Below, in pieces: positions 43,796-52,616 of a DNA stretch of 64,000 bases. This DNA is from JAEXNA01 sp037968995 (lineage in GTDB: Bacteria > Vulcanimicrobiota > Xenobia > Xenobiales > JADMJV01): positions 26,492-90,491 of the forward strand of contig JBBKWP010000325.1 in assembly GCA_037968995.1 (NCBI GenBank), given 5' to 3'. The position numbers and the translations under genes are program-made. The notes beneath the pieces were generated by a model. The model did no database searches. It saw only the letters and a list, made by a program, of their open reading frames with translations, and was not told the DNA's origin. Numbering within the stretch: the stretch's first letter is position 1; the number at the start of each line of letters is the position of its first letter.

Positions 43796-44839
43796 CTATT
43801 CCTCGTCTCGAGGAGCGCTTCCGAGTCGCTCAATCAAGCGATCCGTGAATTCGGAGGTGGACAGCGTCCCGCCCAAGTCTCTGGTCGTTTCCCCGTCACG
43901 CATACACGCGTTGTATCCGTCTTTTATAGCGTCGGCCACTTCTTTACAAGTATCATCTTCTCGCTCATCGGCGATGTGATTGAGCATCATCACTGAAGAC
44001 ATCATGAGCGCCAACGGGTTCGCGAGGTTCTTGCCGGCGATATCCGGTGCGGAGCCGTGAACCGCTTCAAAGCAGGCGGAGTCATCGCCAAAGTTGGCTC
44101 CCGGAACAACTCCTAGACCTCCCACCATGCCGGCGCAAAGGTCGCTCACCACGTCTCCGTACAAGTTCTCTAGTAGTAGGATATCAAATTGCGAGGGATC
44201 TTGAACGAGCTTCATGCAGCCAGCGTCGATGATCATTTCGTTGTAGGCGATGTTCGGGTAGTCTTCACGATAGACTTTTCGCGCTTCGGTGAGGAAGAGT
44301 CCGTCGGACATTTTCATAATATTGGCTTTGTGGAAAACCGTAATCTTTTTCCGACGTCGGTGGGTTGCGAATCGGAAGGCCCAGTGGGCGATCCTATGGC
44401 AAGCGGTCGTGGTAGCCACTTTCATGGAGGCCACAACTCCGGGGGTCACTTCATTTTCAATACCGGCATAGAGACCTTCCGTGTTCTCTCGTATGACAAT
44501 CAGATCGACATCGTCGTAGCGAGTTTTGACTCCCTGAATGGAGCGCACGGGGCGTAAGGCTGCATAAAAATTCAAGGTTTTGCGTATAGCTACGTTCACC
44601 GACACGAATCCTTTGCCAATGGGCGTTGAACACGGGCCTTTGAGGGCCAGTCGAACGTCTTTCATCGCTTCCACGGTATCGTCCGGTAAGACCTTGGTCC
44701 CCCTTTCCAGTGCAGCCACACCGGCATGGCGCTCGATCCAAGAGATAGGGGCCCCCGCCGCGTGAAACAATTTTTGGACGGATTCGGAGATTTCAGGTCC
44801 GATCCCGTCGCCTTTTATCAGTACAACATCATGGTTCAT
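43796..44839 (-). CDS. NAD-type isocitrate/isopropylmalate-family dehydrogenase (isocitrate dehydrogenase)
   Basis: 347 residues from ATG 44839; the open frame further upstream is not needed. VVLIKGDGIGPEI starts the fold; SVNVAIRKTLNFYAALRPV and IRENTEGLYAGIE are the substrate/NAD-IDH signatures; HKANIMKMSDGLFL and the Asp-rich MIIDAGCM plus VHGSAPDIAGKNLANP complete the Mg/substrate site. Oxidises isocitrate to 2-oxoglutarate with NAD most likely; isopropylmalate cannot be excluded. Stands next to the zinc-finger gene, 17 bases apart, same direction. Confidence 0.88.
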   Translation of the reverse strand: MNHDVVLIKGDGIGPEISESVQKLFHAAGAPISWIERHAGVAALERGTKVLPDDTVEAMKDVRLALKGPCSTPIGKGFVSVNVAIRKTLNFYAALRPVRSIQGVKTRYDDVDLIVIRENTEGLYAGIENEVTPGVVASMKVATTTACHRIAHWAFRFATHRRRKKITVFHKANIMKMSDGLFLTEARKVYREDYPNIAYNEMIIDAGCMKLVQDPSQFDILLLENLYGDVVSDLCAGMVGGLGVVPGANFGDDSACFEAVHGSAPDIAGKNLANPLALMMSSVMMLNHIADEREDDTCKEVADAIKDGYNACMRDGETTRDLGGTLSTSEFTDRLIERLGSAPRDEE

Positions 44840-44978
44840 GGCCGCGCGCTTCGCCCCGCGCGGGGGGCGACCCTCCGTGGGAAGCCGCCAACGTACGGTT
44901 GCAGCGAAGTCCATGATCGTTTTTGTCGGAAGTGAGGATACGCCGCCGAGTATGACGAACACCTGAAAAGTGAGACTT

Positions 44979-46865
44979 ATGTTTTCGCGCCACTTTGGGG
45001 GGCTTTTTTGGACCCAACTTTTGGGTGCCTTTACCGACAACTTCTTCAAGCAATCCTTGTTGATTCTTATCATCTTCCAGGGAATGGGCGGAGGGGGTTA
45101 TGAGGAGAAGACGATTTCCATCGTCGCGTCTGTCTTGTTCATCGCTCCGTTTTTTCTCTTTTCGGCCACCGCCGGCCAGATTTCGGATAAGTACAATAAA
45201 GCTAAGGTCATTCAACGCATCAAGATCATCGAGCTTTGCGTGGCCGGCGCTGCCAGTGTGGGACTTTTTCTGGGCAGCGTCCCCTTTCTTTTTGTGGCTC
45301 TGGCCCTGCTCGGACTACAAGCCGCCTTCTTTGGGCCAGTCAAGTACGGAGTCATCCCTCAACTTTTGGGTCCAGACGATCTAGTGGAAGGGAACGCCTT
45401 GGTGGAGACCGGAACCAAGCTCGCGATCCTTTCTGGGACCTTGACCGGCGGCTTTCTGGCCGCCCAGCCATACGCGGTCTATGCCTGCTCGGCGGCCCTC
45501 ATGGGTTCGTCTATCATTGGTTTTCTGGCCGCTAGGACCATCGCGGACGTAGCACCCTCGGACCCAAGTCTCAAGGTAGAATGGAATCCCATAGGTCCGA
45601 CTTTCAAAGTCATGGCCATGGCGCGCAGAAACCGATCCGTCTTTTTGAGTATTTTGGGAATCTCTTGGTTTTGGTCGGTGGGTGGCGGACTCCTCACTCT
45701 GTTGCCCGTCTACGGTAAACAAGTTTTAGGCGTGGAACCCGACGTTGTGACGACCTTCATGGGTGTGTTCAGTATCGGCGTCGCTATTGGTGCGGTGCTC
45801 TGCGGCAAGCTGTCTCACCACCGGTTGGAGTTGGGCTTAGTGCCTTTCGGATCCTTGGGGATATCGCTCTTCCTTTTTGACGTCGCCTTGGTAGGGGCGC
45901 CGTTCACTGTGACTCAGGGGACGCTCATCACGCTGGAGCAAATGATACACAATCCAAAGGGTCTGCGGGTCATGTTCGACCTTGCCGGCATCGCTGTATC
46001 ATCTGGACTCTTCATCGTACCGTTGTACACTTTGATTCAGCAGCGCACAGAAGAAAAGATCCGAAGTCGAGTGATCGCTGCCAACAATGTCATCAACGCA
46101 TGTTTTATGGTCGCCTCGTTGATCTTTCTAGGGATTTTGGCTCAGCTGAATTTTTCCGTCCTCGGGATGTTTTTCGCCCTGTCGACCCTAAATCTCATGG
46201 TCGGCCTGTACATCTACACGCTCATTCCTGAGTTCTTTCTTCGCTTTTTAGCGTATCTGGTCAACCACGTGATGTACCGACTGAAGGTGGTTCGTCCCGA
46301 AATCGTACCTCGAGAGGGTGCGGCCCTTTTAGTGGGAAATCACGTCTCCTTTTTAGACTGGCTGGTGGTACTCGGCGGGATCCAAAGACCGGTGCGTTTC
46401 GTGGTGTGGCACACTTACTACAATCTTCCGATCTTTAAGTTTCTGTTCCGTGACGCAGGCGCCATTCCCATCGGTTCTGGAAAATCGCATCCCGAGATAC
46501 TCCAGGCGGCTTTTGAGGCGATCGACTCCAGCCTGGCCGAGGGGCGTCTGGTCTGTATCTTTCCTGAGGGACAGTTGACATCCACAGGAGAGGTGGGCGA
46601 ATTCCGTCGCGGCGTGGAACAGATACTGGAGCGTCGTCCGGTGATGGTCTTACCGTTTGCTCTGGAAGGACTGTGGGACTCCCTCTTTTCTAGAAAGCAG
46701 AACAGAACTGTCTGGTCTCGAATGAAAAGGTTTTTACGCCCCAAGGTGACTCTCACGCTAGGCTCTGTGCTTCCTCCACCACCAGTCAATCAAGTCGCGG
46801 GTTTAGCCCAAAAACTACGAAGCGACGTGCTCGGACTCTTGACGGAAAAGACGCCCACGCCGTGA
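44979..46865 (+). CDS. LplT-like MFS transporter fused to PlsC-type acyltransferase
   Basis: 628 residues from ATG 44979. N-terminal MFS half (about 1-410, TDNFFKQSLLILIIF, FGPVKYGVIPQLL, ALVETGTKLAILSG) matches the lysophospholipid flippase LplT; the C-terminal part has the acyltransferase HX4D motif in NHVSFLDW, FPEGQLTSTG (FPEG) and PIGSG. In E. coli the related Aas protein joins acyltransferase and acyl-ACP synthetase, with LplT separate; here the synthetase is missing. Probably imports and re-acylates lysophospholipids. The start is divergent from isocitrate dehydrogenase. Confidence 0.88.
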   Translation: MFSRHFGGLFWTQLLGAFTDNFFKQSLLILIIFQGMGGGGYEEKTISIVASVLFIAPFFLFSATAGQISDKYNKAKVIQRIKIIELCVAGAASVGLFLGSVPFLFVALALLGLQAAFFGPVKYGVIPQLLGPDDLVEGNALVETGTKLAILSGTLTGGFLAAQPYAVYACSAALMGSSIIGFLAARTIADVAPSDPSLKVEWNPIGPTFKVMAMARRNRSVFLSILGISWFWSVGGGLLTLLPVYGKQVLGVEPDVVTTFMGVFSIGVAIGAVLCGKLSHHRLELGLVPFGSLGISLFLFDVALVGAPFTVTQGTLITLEQMIHNPKGLRVMFDLAGIAVSSGLFIVPLYTLIQQRTEEKIRSRVIAANNVINACFMVASLIFLGILAQLNFSVLGMFFALSTLNLMVGLYIYTLIPEFFLRFLAYLVNHVMYRLKVVRPEIVPREGAALLVGNHVSFLDWLVVLGGIQRPVRFVVWHTYYNLPIFKFLFRDAGAIPIGSGKSHPEILQAAFEAIDSSLAEGRLVCIFPEGQLTSTGEVGEFRRGVEQILERRPVMVLPFALEGLWDSLFSRKQNRTVWSRMKRFLRPKVTLTLGSVLPPPPVNQVAGLAQKLRSDVLGLLTEKTPTP

Positions 46866-46892
46866 AAAAAGCGACCAGGAAGTCCCGTTAAG

Positions 46893-47654
46893 ATGACCGC
46901 CTCGATGCGCGGCCCCAGCACGATGGAACTGTTCATACAAGCGACAAGTTCCACGAAGCAAGGCTACAATCTTTTGGCGCCTCGCTTCGACGCCACGCCC
47001 TATGCGACCCCGGAGAGTTTCATCGCTCGGGCGCTCCAACGGGCTCAGATGCGGTTCCCTATTCGCGACCTCGGCCCGCGCTGGGCCGCCGATCTCGCCT
47101 GCGGAACCGGGCAGGCGACTCGGCAGTTAGCAACCTCCTTTGAACGAGTGGATGCCTATGACTTTAGCCCCGGAATGCTTCAGCAGGCCTCAGAACTTAC
47201 TGAGCGTCTCTCTCAATTCTCCTCCAATTGTCACTTCACCGAAGCCGACTTGGCGAACATCTTAATGCCAAACTCGGTCTACCAACGTGTGGTCACTTTT
47301 GGTGCTTGGGGTCACATCATGCCGGCTTGGCGTCAACGTCTGGTTAGACAGATAGTGGATTCGCTTCGGCCGAGCGGGGTCTTCCTGACAATCACGGCCG
47401 ATTCGACTGTTGTTGCGAGTCGTCGATGGTGGTATTCCGCGGTATTCGACGCGGCGATGCACCTTAGGAATCTGGTTCTCAGCGAACCTTTTCACATGTA
47501 TTATCGAATCAATGACACCTTGCAGGTCAAGCAGCTTTTTGACGTCGATCCGCGGGTAGAGGTCACTCTTGAGCCCGTACCGGGAAGTCCCCACGCCGAA
47601 CTCACACTTCTGATGGTTCAGAAACGTCCTCTGGATCAAACCAGGCGGGCTTAA
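46893..47654 (+). CDS. SAM-dependent methyltransferase
   Basis: 253 residues. Motif I ADLACGTGQATRQLA and VDAYDFSPGMLQQA (motif II) mark a class I methyltransferase of the UbiE/BioC-like group; VVTFGAWGHIMPAWRQRLVRQI continues the fold. Substrate unknown. Follows the LplT-PlsC gene by 27 bases and ends 53 bases inside the converging small membrane gene. Confidence 0.85.
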   Translation: MTASMRGPSTMELFIQATSSTKQGYNLLAPRFDATPYATPESFIARALQRAQMRFPIRDLGPRWAADLACGTGQATRQLATSFERVDAYDFSPGMLQQASELTERLSQFSSNCHFTEADLANILMPNSVYQRVVTFGAWGHIMPAWRQRLVRQIVDSLRPSGVFLTITADSTVVASRRWWYSAVFDAAMHLRNLVLSEPFHMYYRINDTLQVKQLFDVDPRVEVTLEPVPGSPHAELTLLMVQKRPLDQTRRA

Positions 47655-48021
47655 CCCAGAGCGAGACGATGGGCGCCCAGAAAGTGTCGCCGTTCCAGGC
47701 TTGAAGGGCCAGCGCCACGGCGCCTAACGCGTAGAGTCCGACGAGACAAAAGGAGATCACCCCCCAGAGGGCCATGACGAAACCTGCACTCACCGCCGTG
47801 AACCACAGGCTTGGAAGCCCTTTCGAGAACCAAAGGGCCACCAACATCGTCAGCCCCAGAGCTTGGAAATACGCGGCACCACGGCTGTGTAAATCGAGAA
47901 ATTCGCTGTCTTCGTTGGCGGAGCGACCTAAGACAAGGGGAAGCCAAAGCGAAGTAATACCAAAGAGCGCGGCGAGATGACCGATAGCTGCCCGATTCCG
48001 AAGATTCCAGTCAGGTCTCAC
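47602..48021 (-). CDS. Small multi-span membrane protein (DUF4870-like)
   Basis: 139 residues from GTG 48021, overlapping the zinc-finger stop as GTGA. Three or four hydrophobic helices (AAIGHLAALFGITSLWLPLVLG, ALGLTMLVALWFSKGLPSLWF, AGFVMALWGVISFCLVGLYALGAVALAL). The first helix with GHLAALFG fits DUF4870-type membrane proteins. Function unknown. Its 3' end overlaps the converging methyltransferase by 53 bases. Confidence 0.65.
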   Translation of the reverse strand: MRPDWNLRNRAAIGHLAALFGITSLWLPLVLGRSANEDSEFLDLHSRGAAYFQALGLTMLVALWFSKGLPSLWFTAVSAGFVMALWGVISFCLVGLYALGAVALALQAWNGDTFWAPIVSLWVKPAWFDPEDVSEPSEV

Positions 48022-48782
48022 TGAGCGGAGACGGAGGCGACGCTCCAACCTTGGGATTCCTGAATCAACGTAAATTTGTGATTTGAAGAACCGCGGCGAA
48101 CGTTCACTTCGGCCACCAGCCCACTTTGAGTGAGGTTGGTGGTCGAGCCTTTTGCGGAAATGTTCAGATTCAAACTTTGAGCGAGGCTCTCTAGGTCAGA
48201 GGACGATACGGACGTTCGAGCCTTTGCGCTCAAATAAGAGTGGGCTCTGTCGTACTGCCGGAGCTGTAGGGTTTGTAGGAAGCTGTTGACGGTCGACTGA
48301 GCTTGGAGTTGGAGCGCTTGGTCGGCATTCGAAGTGTGCGCTGGAGCCGCGGCGAGGTCTTGCGAGATTCCGAACAAGAGGACCCAGCCGAGCGCGACCA
48401 AAAAGCCTCCAAAGAGTGTGAAGCGGAGGCCCACTTGAGCGAGGGTTCCTAGGCGTTGGCCCGCGGTGGCGGCAGTTTGGTGAAGAAAGTCGACAAATTC
48501 TTCAGCGGTTGCGCGCAGCGTCTCCCAGTCAATGGATCCGGTGTCGTCGGTGGATGTGGGAACGTTGACTTTGGCTTGCCATTCAGCGATTTGAGAGGCA
48601 GTAACGATCTGAGTGGCCGCCTCTTCTTCCTGGACGGCCTTGCGTTGAACTTGCGGACTTGCGACTCGCTCCACGAGTTCCTCACATCCGGCGACCTTCT
48701 GGTGTCTCTTGAGCGAAATGTTGTGCCGGAAGGTTCGACCGCAGGAGCATTCGTGCTGATTTTTGTTCGTGTCGCTTGCCAT
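48018..48782 (-). CDS. Membrane protein with N-terminal CCHC zinc finger and periplasmic domain, paralog of 42786-43778
   Basis: 254 residues. C12-S-C14-G-x2-F-x5-L-x2-H27-x5-C33, the same spacing as its paralog but with Cys in place of the last His. A short linker, one membrane helix (about 118-142, LRFTLFGGFLVALGWVLLFG) and a C-terminal NTF2-like domain (about 155-254, STVNSFLQTLQLRQYDRAHSYL then strands). It shares nothing obvious with known bacterial zinc-finger proteins apart from the finger. Overlaps the downstream small membrane gene by 4 bases. Confidence 0.78.
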   Translation of the reverse strand: MASDTNKNQHECSCGRTFRHNISLKRHQKVAGCEELVERVASPQVQRKAVQEEEAATQIVTASQIAEWQAKVNVPTSTDDTGSIDWETLRATAEEFVDFLHQTAATAGQRLGTLAQVGLRFTLFGGFLVALGWVLLFGISQDLAAAPAHTSNADQALQLQAQSTVNSFLQTLQLRQYDRAHSYLSAKARTSVSSSDLESLAQSLNLNISAKGSTTNLTQSGLVAEVNVRRGSSNHKFTLIQESQGWSVASVSAQ

Positions 48783-48832
48783 GCCCTAAGAATAGAACAC
48801 GGCCCTAAAAGAACCCTAAAACATAGAACGAG

Positions 48833-49243
48833 TTAATCGGGATAGCAGAACTCTACGGGGGTTTCTACCGAGTCTCCTAAAGATTTTTTCACCGGACAGG
48901 TCATCGCCGCACGCTCCAGCTTTCCGCGGGTTGTGGAGCTAAGACCGGCCGGCATAGTGATTTTTAGAACCACTTGGGAGACCTGTCGCGGTGCGCTTGC
49001 CATGTGTTTTTCCCCTGAAAAGCTGAGGCCGTTGAGGTCGACACCGTCACGCTCACCCACGATCGCCATCAGGGTGACCATACAGGCCCCCAAACCGGCG
49101 GCCAAGAGATCGGTGGGGGAGAAGCTTGAGCCGTCGCCCTGATTGTCAGCGGGCGCCGCGGTGCGGATCTTCGCTCCCGAGGGTCCGTGACAGAGTTCCA
49201 CACCCAATCCGCCCAGGTATTTGCCGGAAAACTCTACAGCCAT
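48833..49243 (-). CDS. OsmC/Ohr-family peroxidase-like protein
   Basis: 136 residues. The two redox Cys are in DLLAAGLGACMVTL and AMTCPVKKSL. SFSPTDLLAAGLGAC is the family signature. OsmC and Ohr reduce organic hydroperoxides using the Cys pair with lipoylated or other thiol reductants. Overlaps the glnS stop by one base (TAATG). Confidence 0.9.
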   Translation of the reverse strand: MAVEFSGKYLGGLGVELCHGPSGAKIRTAAPADNQGDGSSFSPTDLLAAGLGACMVTLMAIVGERDGVDLNGLSFSGEKHMASAPRQVSQVVLKITMPAGLSSTTRGKLERAAMTCPVKKSLGDSVETPVEFCYPD

Positions 49244-50964
49244 TATTGGCCTCCCGTTTTTGCCATCATCTTAGCCCAAGTGTCCCGCAGAGTGACAATG
49301 CGATTGAAGACGAGAGCGTCTTTGGTGCTGTCCTTGTCTACCACGAAGAAACCGACTCTTTCGAACTGAAAGCGATCCCATGGTGAGGCTTCGAGTAGGC
49401 TCGGCTCCACCTTCGCATTCACGGTCGTCAGCGAGTCAGGGTTAAGAAGCTCCATCCAATCGGTCTCCTTTTGAGCGTCCGGCTTTTCCATCGTGAAAAG
49501 ACGGTCGTACAGGTGAACCTTCGCGTCCACGGCGTGGCGGGCGGATACCCAGTGAATGGTCCCTTTGACGCGCCTTTTGTCTGGAGTGGAACCTCCCCGA
49601 CTCTCGGGGTCGTAAGTGGCACGCAGCTCCGTAATCTGGCCGTCTGAATCTTTGATGACATCGGTGCAAGTGATGTAATAGCCACGACGGAGGCGAACCT
49701 CGGTGCCGGGTGAAAGTCGGAAGTACTTTTTTGGAGGTTCCTCCATGAAGTCGGACCGGTCGATATAGATTTCTCGACAGAAAGGAAGATTTCGTTCACC
49801 CATCAGCGGCGGGTCATCGGGATAGTATGGGGCCGGCATTTCCTCGACCATGTCTTCGGGATAGTTCTCGATGACGACCTTGATGGGATCGATCACTCCG
49901 ATGACCCGTTTCGTGGTAGTGTTCAAATCGCCCCGAATGCAGTCTTCAAGCTGTTCGTATTCAATCCAGCCTTCGTTCTTGCTGACTCCGATTCGCTGGC
50001 AGAACTCCCTCAACGATTCAGGGGTGTAGCCCCGACGCCGCAAGCCCGCGATGGTCGGCATTCTCGGGTCGTCCCAACCGTCGACGGATCCGGTTTCCAC
50101 CAGTTGAGTCAACTTTCGCTTGCTCATGATGGTGTAATAGAGGTTCAGACGGGAAAATTCTATTTGGCGTGGATGGCACGGCACTTCGACGTTGTCGAGG
50201 TACCAATCGTAAAGCGGACGGTGATTCTCGAACTCCAATGTGCATATAGAATGAGTGATCCCTTCGAGGGCGTCACTAACGCCGTGAGTCCAATCGTACA
50301 TAGGATAGATACACCAAGTGTCCCCGGTCCGATGATGGGGCACCTTACGAATACGGTAGAGGGCCGGATCGCGAAGATTGATATTGGGCGACGCCATGTC
50401 GATTTTGGCTCTAAGGGTGCGTGAACCGTCTTCGAACTCCCCGGCCCGCATCCGAGCGAAAAGATCTAGGTTTTCCTCCACGCCGCGGTCGCGGTGGGGG
50501 CTCGGTTTGCCCGGTTCGGTAAGCGTCCCTCGGAACTCTCGAACCTCAACGGCTGAGAGTTCGCAAACGTAGGCTTTCCCTTGCTTGATAAGCGAGACGG
50601 CGAGTTCGTAGAGGGTCTCAAAATAGTCGGAAGCATGGTAGAGATGGTCGCCCCACGAAAAACCCAGCCAACGAACGTCCTCTTGAATCGAGGCTACGAA
50701 TTCGGGATCTTCTTTGCTCGGATTGGTGTCGTCGAAACGGAGATGGCATCGTCCGCCGAACTCTTCAGCCAGTCCGAAATTGAGACAGATCGCTTTCGCG
50801 TGACCGATATGCAGGTATCCGTTGGGTTCCGGTGGGAACCGTGTGACCACACCGTCACTGAGTTTCTTCGCCTGGAGGTCTTTTTCGATCTCTAACGCGA
50901 TGAAATGTTTTCCGCCGGTCTCTGTCGTCTCTTCTTTGTCATTTAAGGCAGGGTTATCACTCAT
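49243..50964 (-). CDS. glnS: Glutaminyl-tRNA synthetase
   Basis: 573 residues. Class I synthetase charging tRNA-Gln. RFPPEPNGYLHIGHAKAICL carries the HIGH signature and FDDTNPSKEDPEFV the nearby conserved region; YTIMSKRKL is the KMSKS-equivalent; EFCQRIGVSKNEGWIEYEQLED and the anticodon-binding C-terminal beta barrels follow. Full length for the bacterial enzyme. Sits in a - strand run with DUF4177 and CofE-like genes upstream and OsmC downstream. Confidence 0.96.
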   Translation of the reverse strand: MSDNPALNDKEETTETGGKHFIALEIEKDLQAKKLSDGVVTRFPPEPNGYLHIGHAKAICLNFGLAEEFGGRCHLRFDDTNPSKEDPEFVASIQEDVRWLGFSWGDHLYHASDYFETLYELAVSLIKQGKAYVCELSAVEVREFRGTLTEPGKPSPHRDRGVEENLDLFARMRAGEFEDGSRTLRAKIDMASPNINLRDPALYRIRKVPHHRTGDTWCIYPMYDWTHGVSDALEGITHSICTLEFENHRPLYDWYLDNVEVPCHPRQIEFSRLNLYYTIMSKRKLTQLVETGSVDGWDDPRMPTIAGLRRRGYTPESLREFCQRIGVSKNEGWIEYEQLEDCIRGDLNTTTKRVIGVIDPIKVVIENYPEDMVEEMPAPYYPDDPPLMGERNLPFCREIYIDRSDFMEEPPKKYFRLSPGTEVRLRRGYYITCTDVIKDSDGQITELRATYDPESRGGSTPDKRRVKGTIHWVSARHAVDAKVHLYDRLFTMEKPDAQKETDWMELLNPDSLTTVNAKVEPSLLEASPWDRFQFERVGFFVVDKDSTKDALVFNRIVTLRDTWAKMMAKTGGQ

Positions 50965-51011
50965 GCTGTTCGGCGTTCGCAGCGCCTAGTCGAACTCCTC
51001 GGAAGAAAGAG

Positions 51012-51212
51012 CTAGAGATCGTCTTCCTCGAACACCTCATGGTGCTTTTTGCCTGTTTTCTGTTTGCGAGAGAGCACGAACGAAATCTGTCCAGATTCCC
51101 CCGGCGCGAAGAAATGTATCGCTCGAAATCCATCCTGAGCATATATATTGAGGGTTGTTTCGAGTTCTTCGGTCGCAACTGTGACGACCTTGTATTCGAG
51201 TCGTTTGCTCAC
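51012..51212 (-). CDS. DUF4177-family small protein
   Basis: 66 residues. YKVVTVATEELETTLNIYAQDGFRAIHFF matches the pattern of DUF4177 (a beta-alpha-beta unit; function unknown). Charged C-terminal tail. Overlaps the CofE-like gene by 4 bases, so the two are probably co-translated. Confidence 0.7.
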   Translation of the reverse strand: MSKRLEYKVVTVATEELETTLNIYAQDGFRAIHFFAPGESGQISFVLSRKQKTGKKHHEVFEEDDL

Positions 51213-52489
51213 GGATTGGTTGACGGCGTAGGTAGGGCCGGCGTCTCCGATTCCAACTTGGTGGCACCGTTGGAGGATGACGAGGAAGGCATAAAGCTCT
51301 TCCTGATCAAGACCACTGGCGTCATTTCACCAGCATTTCCCTGAGGATTCGGTTTGAGAGCCTCAACGACCGCCTTGAAACGCGTAGGGTCGGACAGGTG
51401 AAGGACGTCCACCTTACCCAAGTCGTTAGCGTCGACGATGGCGATGTCAAAGCCTGTGGCTGCCTTTAAAGAAGCGACTAACTGGTCCCCTCGAGCAGGG
51501 CCCATCACAACATGTTTGTCAAAGGGGGGGAGCGTTCCGGTGCAATCGTCGATCGTGGCCACGGCGCGGCCGGCCACTCGATAGAACTCTCCGGCTTTTC
51601 CGCGAGCTTTCCCGATCACTCCCGCGACGGTGGCCGCTAGGATTTTGGGCAGGCCCACTTCACGAATGGCCATCTCCATCGCATAAGGAGACGACAAGGA
51701 GCTATTCATGTCGAAAATTTTATTGAGACGAGTAGCGAAATAGCCGGGGATGATATCCTCGCAGTACACCAATCGTCCTTGCACGATAGCCACGACGGTC
51801 TCGGCCACCGCGATCAAGTCCCCAGGTTGGGCGATCCCCGCCGTGGTGCGGATGATGACTTCGGCTAAGTCGTCCCCTGGGCGAAGGAGTTCGGTCTTGA
51901 TAGGCACCACATCTTTGTTGGCTGGGGCGCGTGCCGGTTTAGGCACGTCTTCTTCTGGAGCGGTGCGCAAACTAGGGAGTTGCTTCACGTCTGAAAACGA
52001 GTTAAGGCTGAAGGTGAGTTCTTCCTTACGATATTTCATAGGCGTTCGGCAGTAAAACTTATAGTGAAGATCTACCCGGAAGGTATCGAGGGCGGCCATT
52101 TTGTTTCGTAGATCGATGGCTGACAACCAGATCTCGACCGTGGTGGAGAGATCTTTGCCGGGTTTTATAATGCAGGCTTCCCAATACCCATCGCTGCGTG
52201 GAGCCTCAAGGTTTATCCAACGCGCGACCGGTTGCATTTCCGAGAAGCTTTCGCCGATGGGTTGAAGGTGAACTTTGGTATCGATGACGAGGGCCTGTTG
52301 GCGTCCCGTGTTCTTCATGGGAAGTGTGAAACGAATGCAGGCGCGATGATCATCGGCGAAATGGATGATCTTATCGGTGACTCGGTCGCCGCGCAGTGAG
52401 ACGCGGCAGTCACCGACCCTCATCCCCGCGGCTTCGAGTACTGCGGCACCCAAGGCTATGGGTGCGAAAATTGCTAGATATTTTGACAT
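51209..52489 (-). CDS. CofE-like (F420-0:gamma-glutamyl ligase family) protein with extra N-terminal domain
   Basis: 426 residues from ATG 52489 with GGAG 6 bases upstream. A hydrophobic N-terminus (KYLAIFAPIALGAAVLEAAG, about 3-24) and a beta-rich N-terminal domain (about 30-165) precede a CofE-like domain (about 185-405): TTAGIAQPGDLIAVAETVVAIVQGR, ATVAGVIGKARGKAGEFYRVAGR, and ATIDDCTGTLPPFDKHVV. In F420 makers CofE adds glutamates to F420-0; related proteins also occur in organisms that lack F420. Whether this one is catalytic is unknown. Divergent from 52617. Confidence 0.72.
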   Translation of the reverse strand: MSKYLAIFAPIALGAAVLEAAGMRVGDCRVSLRGDRVTDKIIHFADDHRACIRFTLPMKNTGRQQALVIDTKVHLQPIGESFSEMQPVARWINLEAPRSDGYWEACIIKPGKDLSTTVEIWLSAIDLRNKMAALDTFRVDLHYKFYCRTPMKYRKEELTFSLNSFSDVKQLPSLRTAPEEDVPKPARAPANKDVVPIKTELLRPGDDLAEVIIRTTAGIAQPGDLIAVAETVVAIVQGRLVYCEDIIPGYFATRLNKIFDMNSSLSSPYAMEMAIREVGLPKILAATVAGVIGKARGKAGEFYRVAGRAVATIDDCTGTLPPFDKHVVMGPARGDQLVASLKAATGFDIAIVDANDLGKVDVLHLSDPTRFKAVVEALKPNPQGNAGEMTPVVLIRKSFMPSSSSSNGATKLESETPALPTPSTNP

Positions 52490-52616
52490 GATGGCTCCGG
52501 AAGGAAGGCTCCCGCGACGGGGCAAAGTCTTTCGCAGACAGCCGTTACACCTTCTAACTGCTTCTCCTGCCTGGCAACGTGGGCGCAGAGCGGCGAGAAG
52601 GACGGCACGAATCTCG

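Noticed and set aside
44840..45073. 78-residue N-terminal extension of isocitrate dehydrogenase
   Set aside because: The conserved fold starts at ATG 44839; the extension overlaps the divergent LplT-PlsC gene and shows no recognisable domain.
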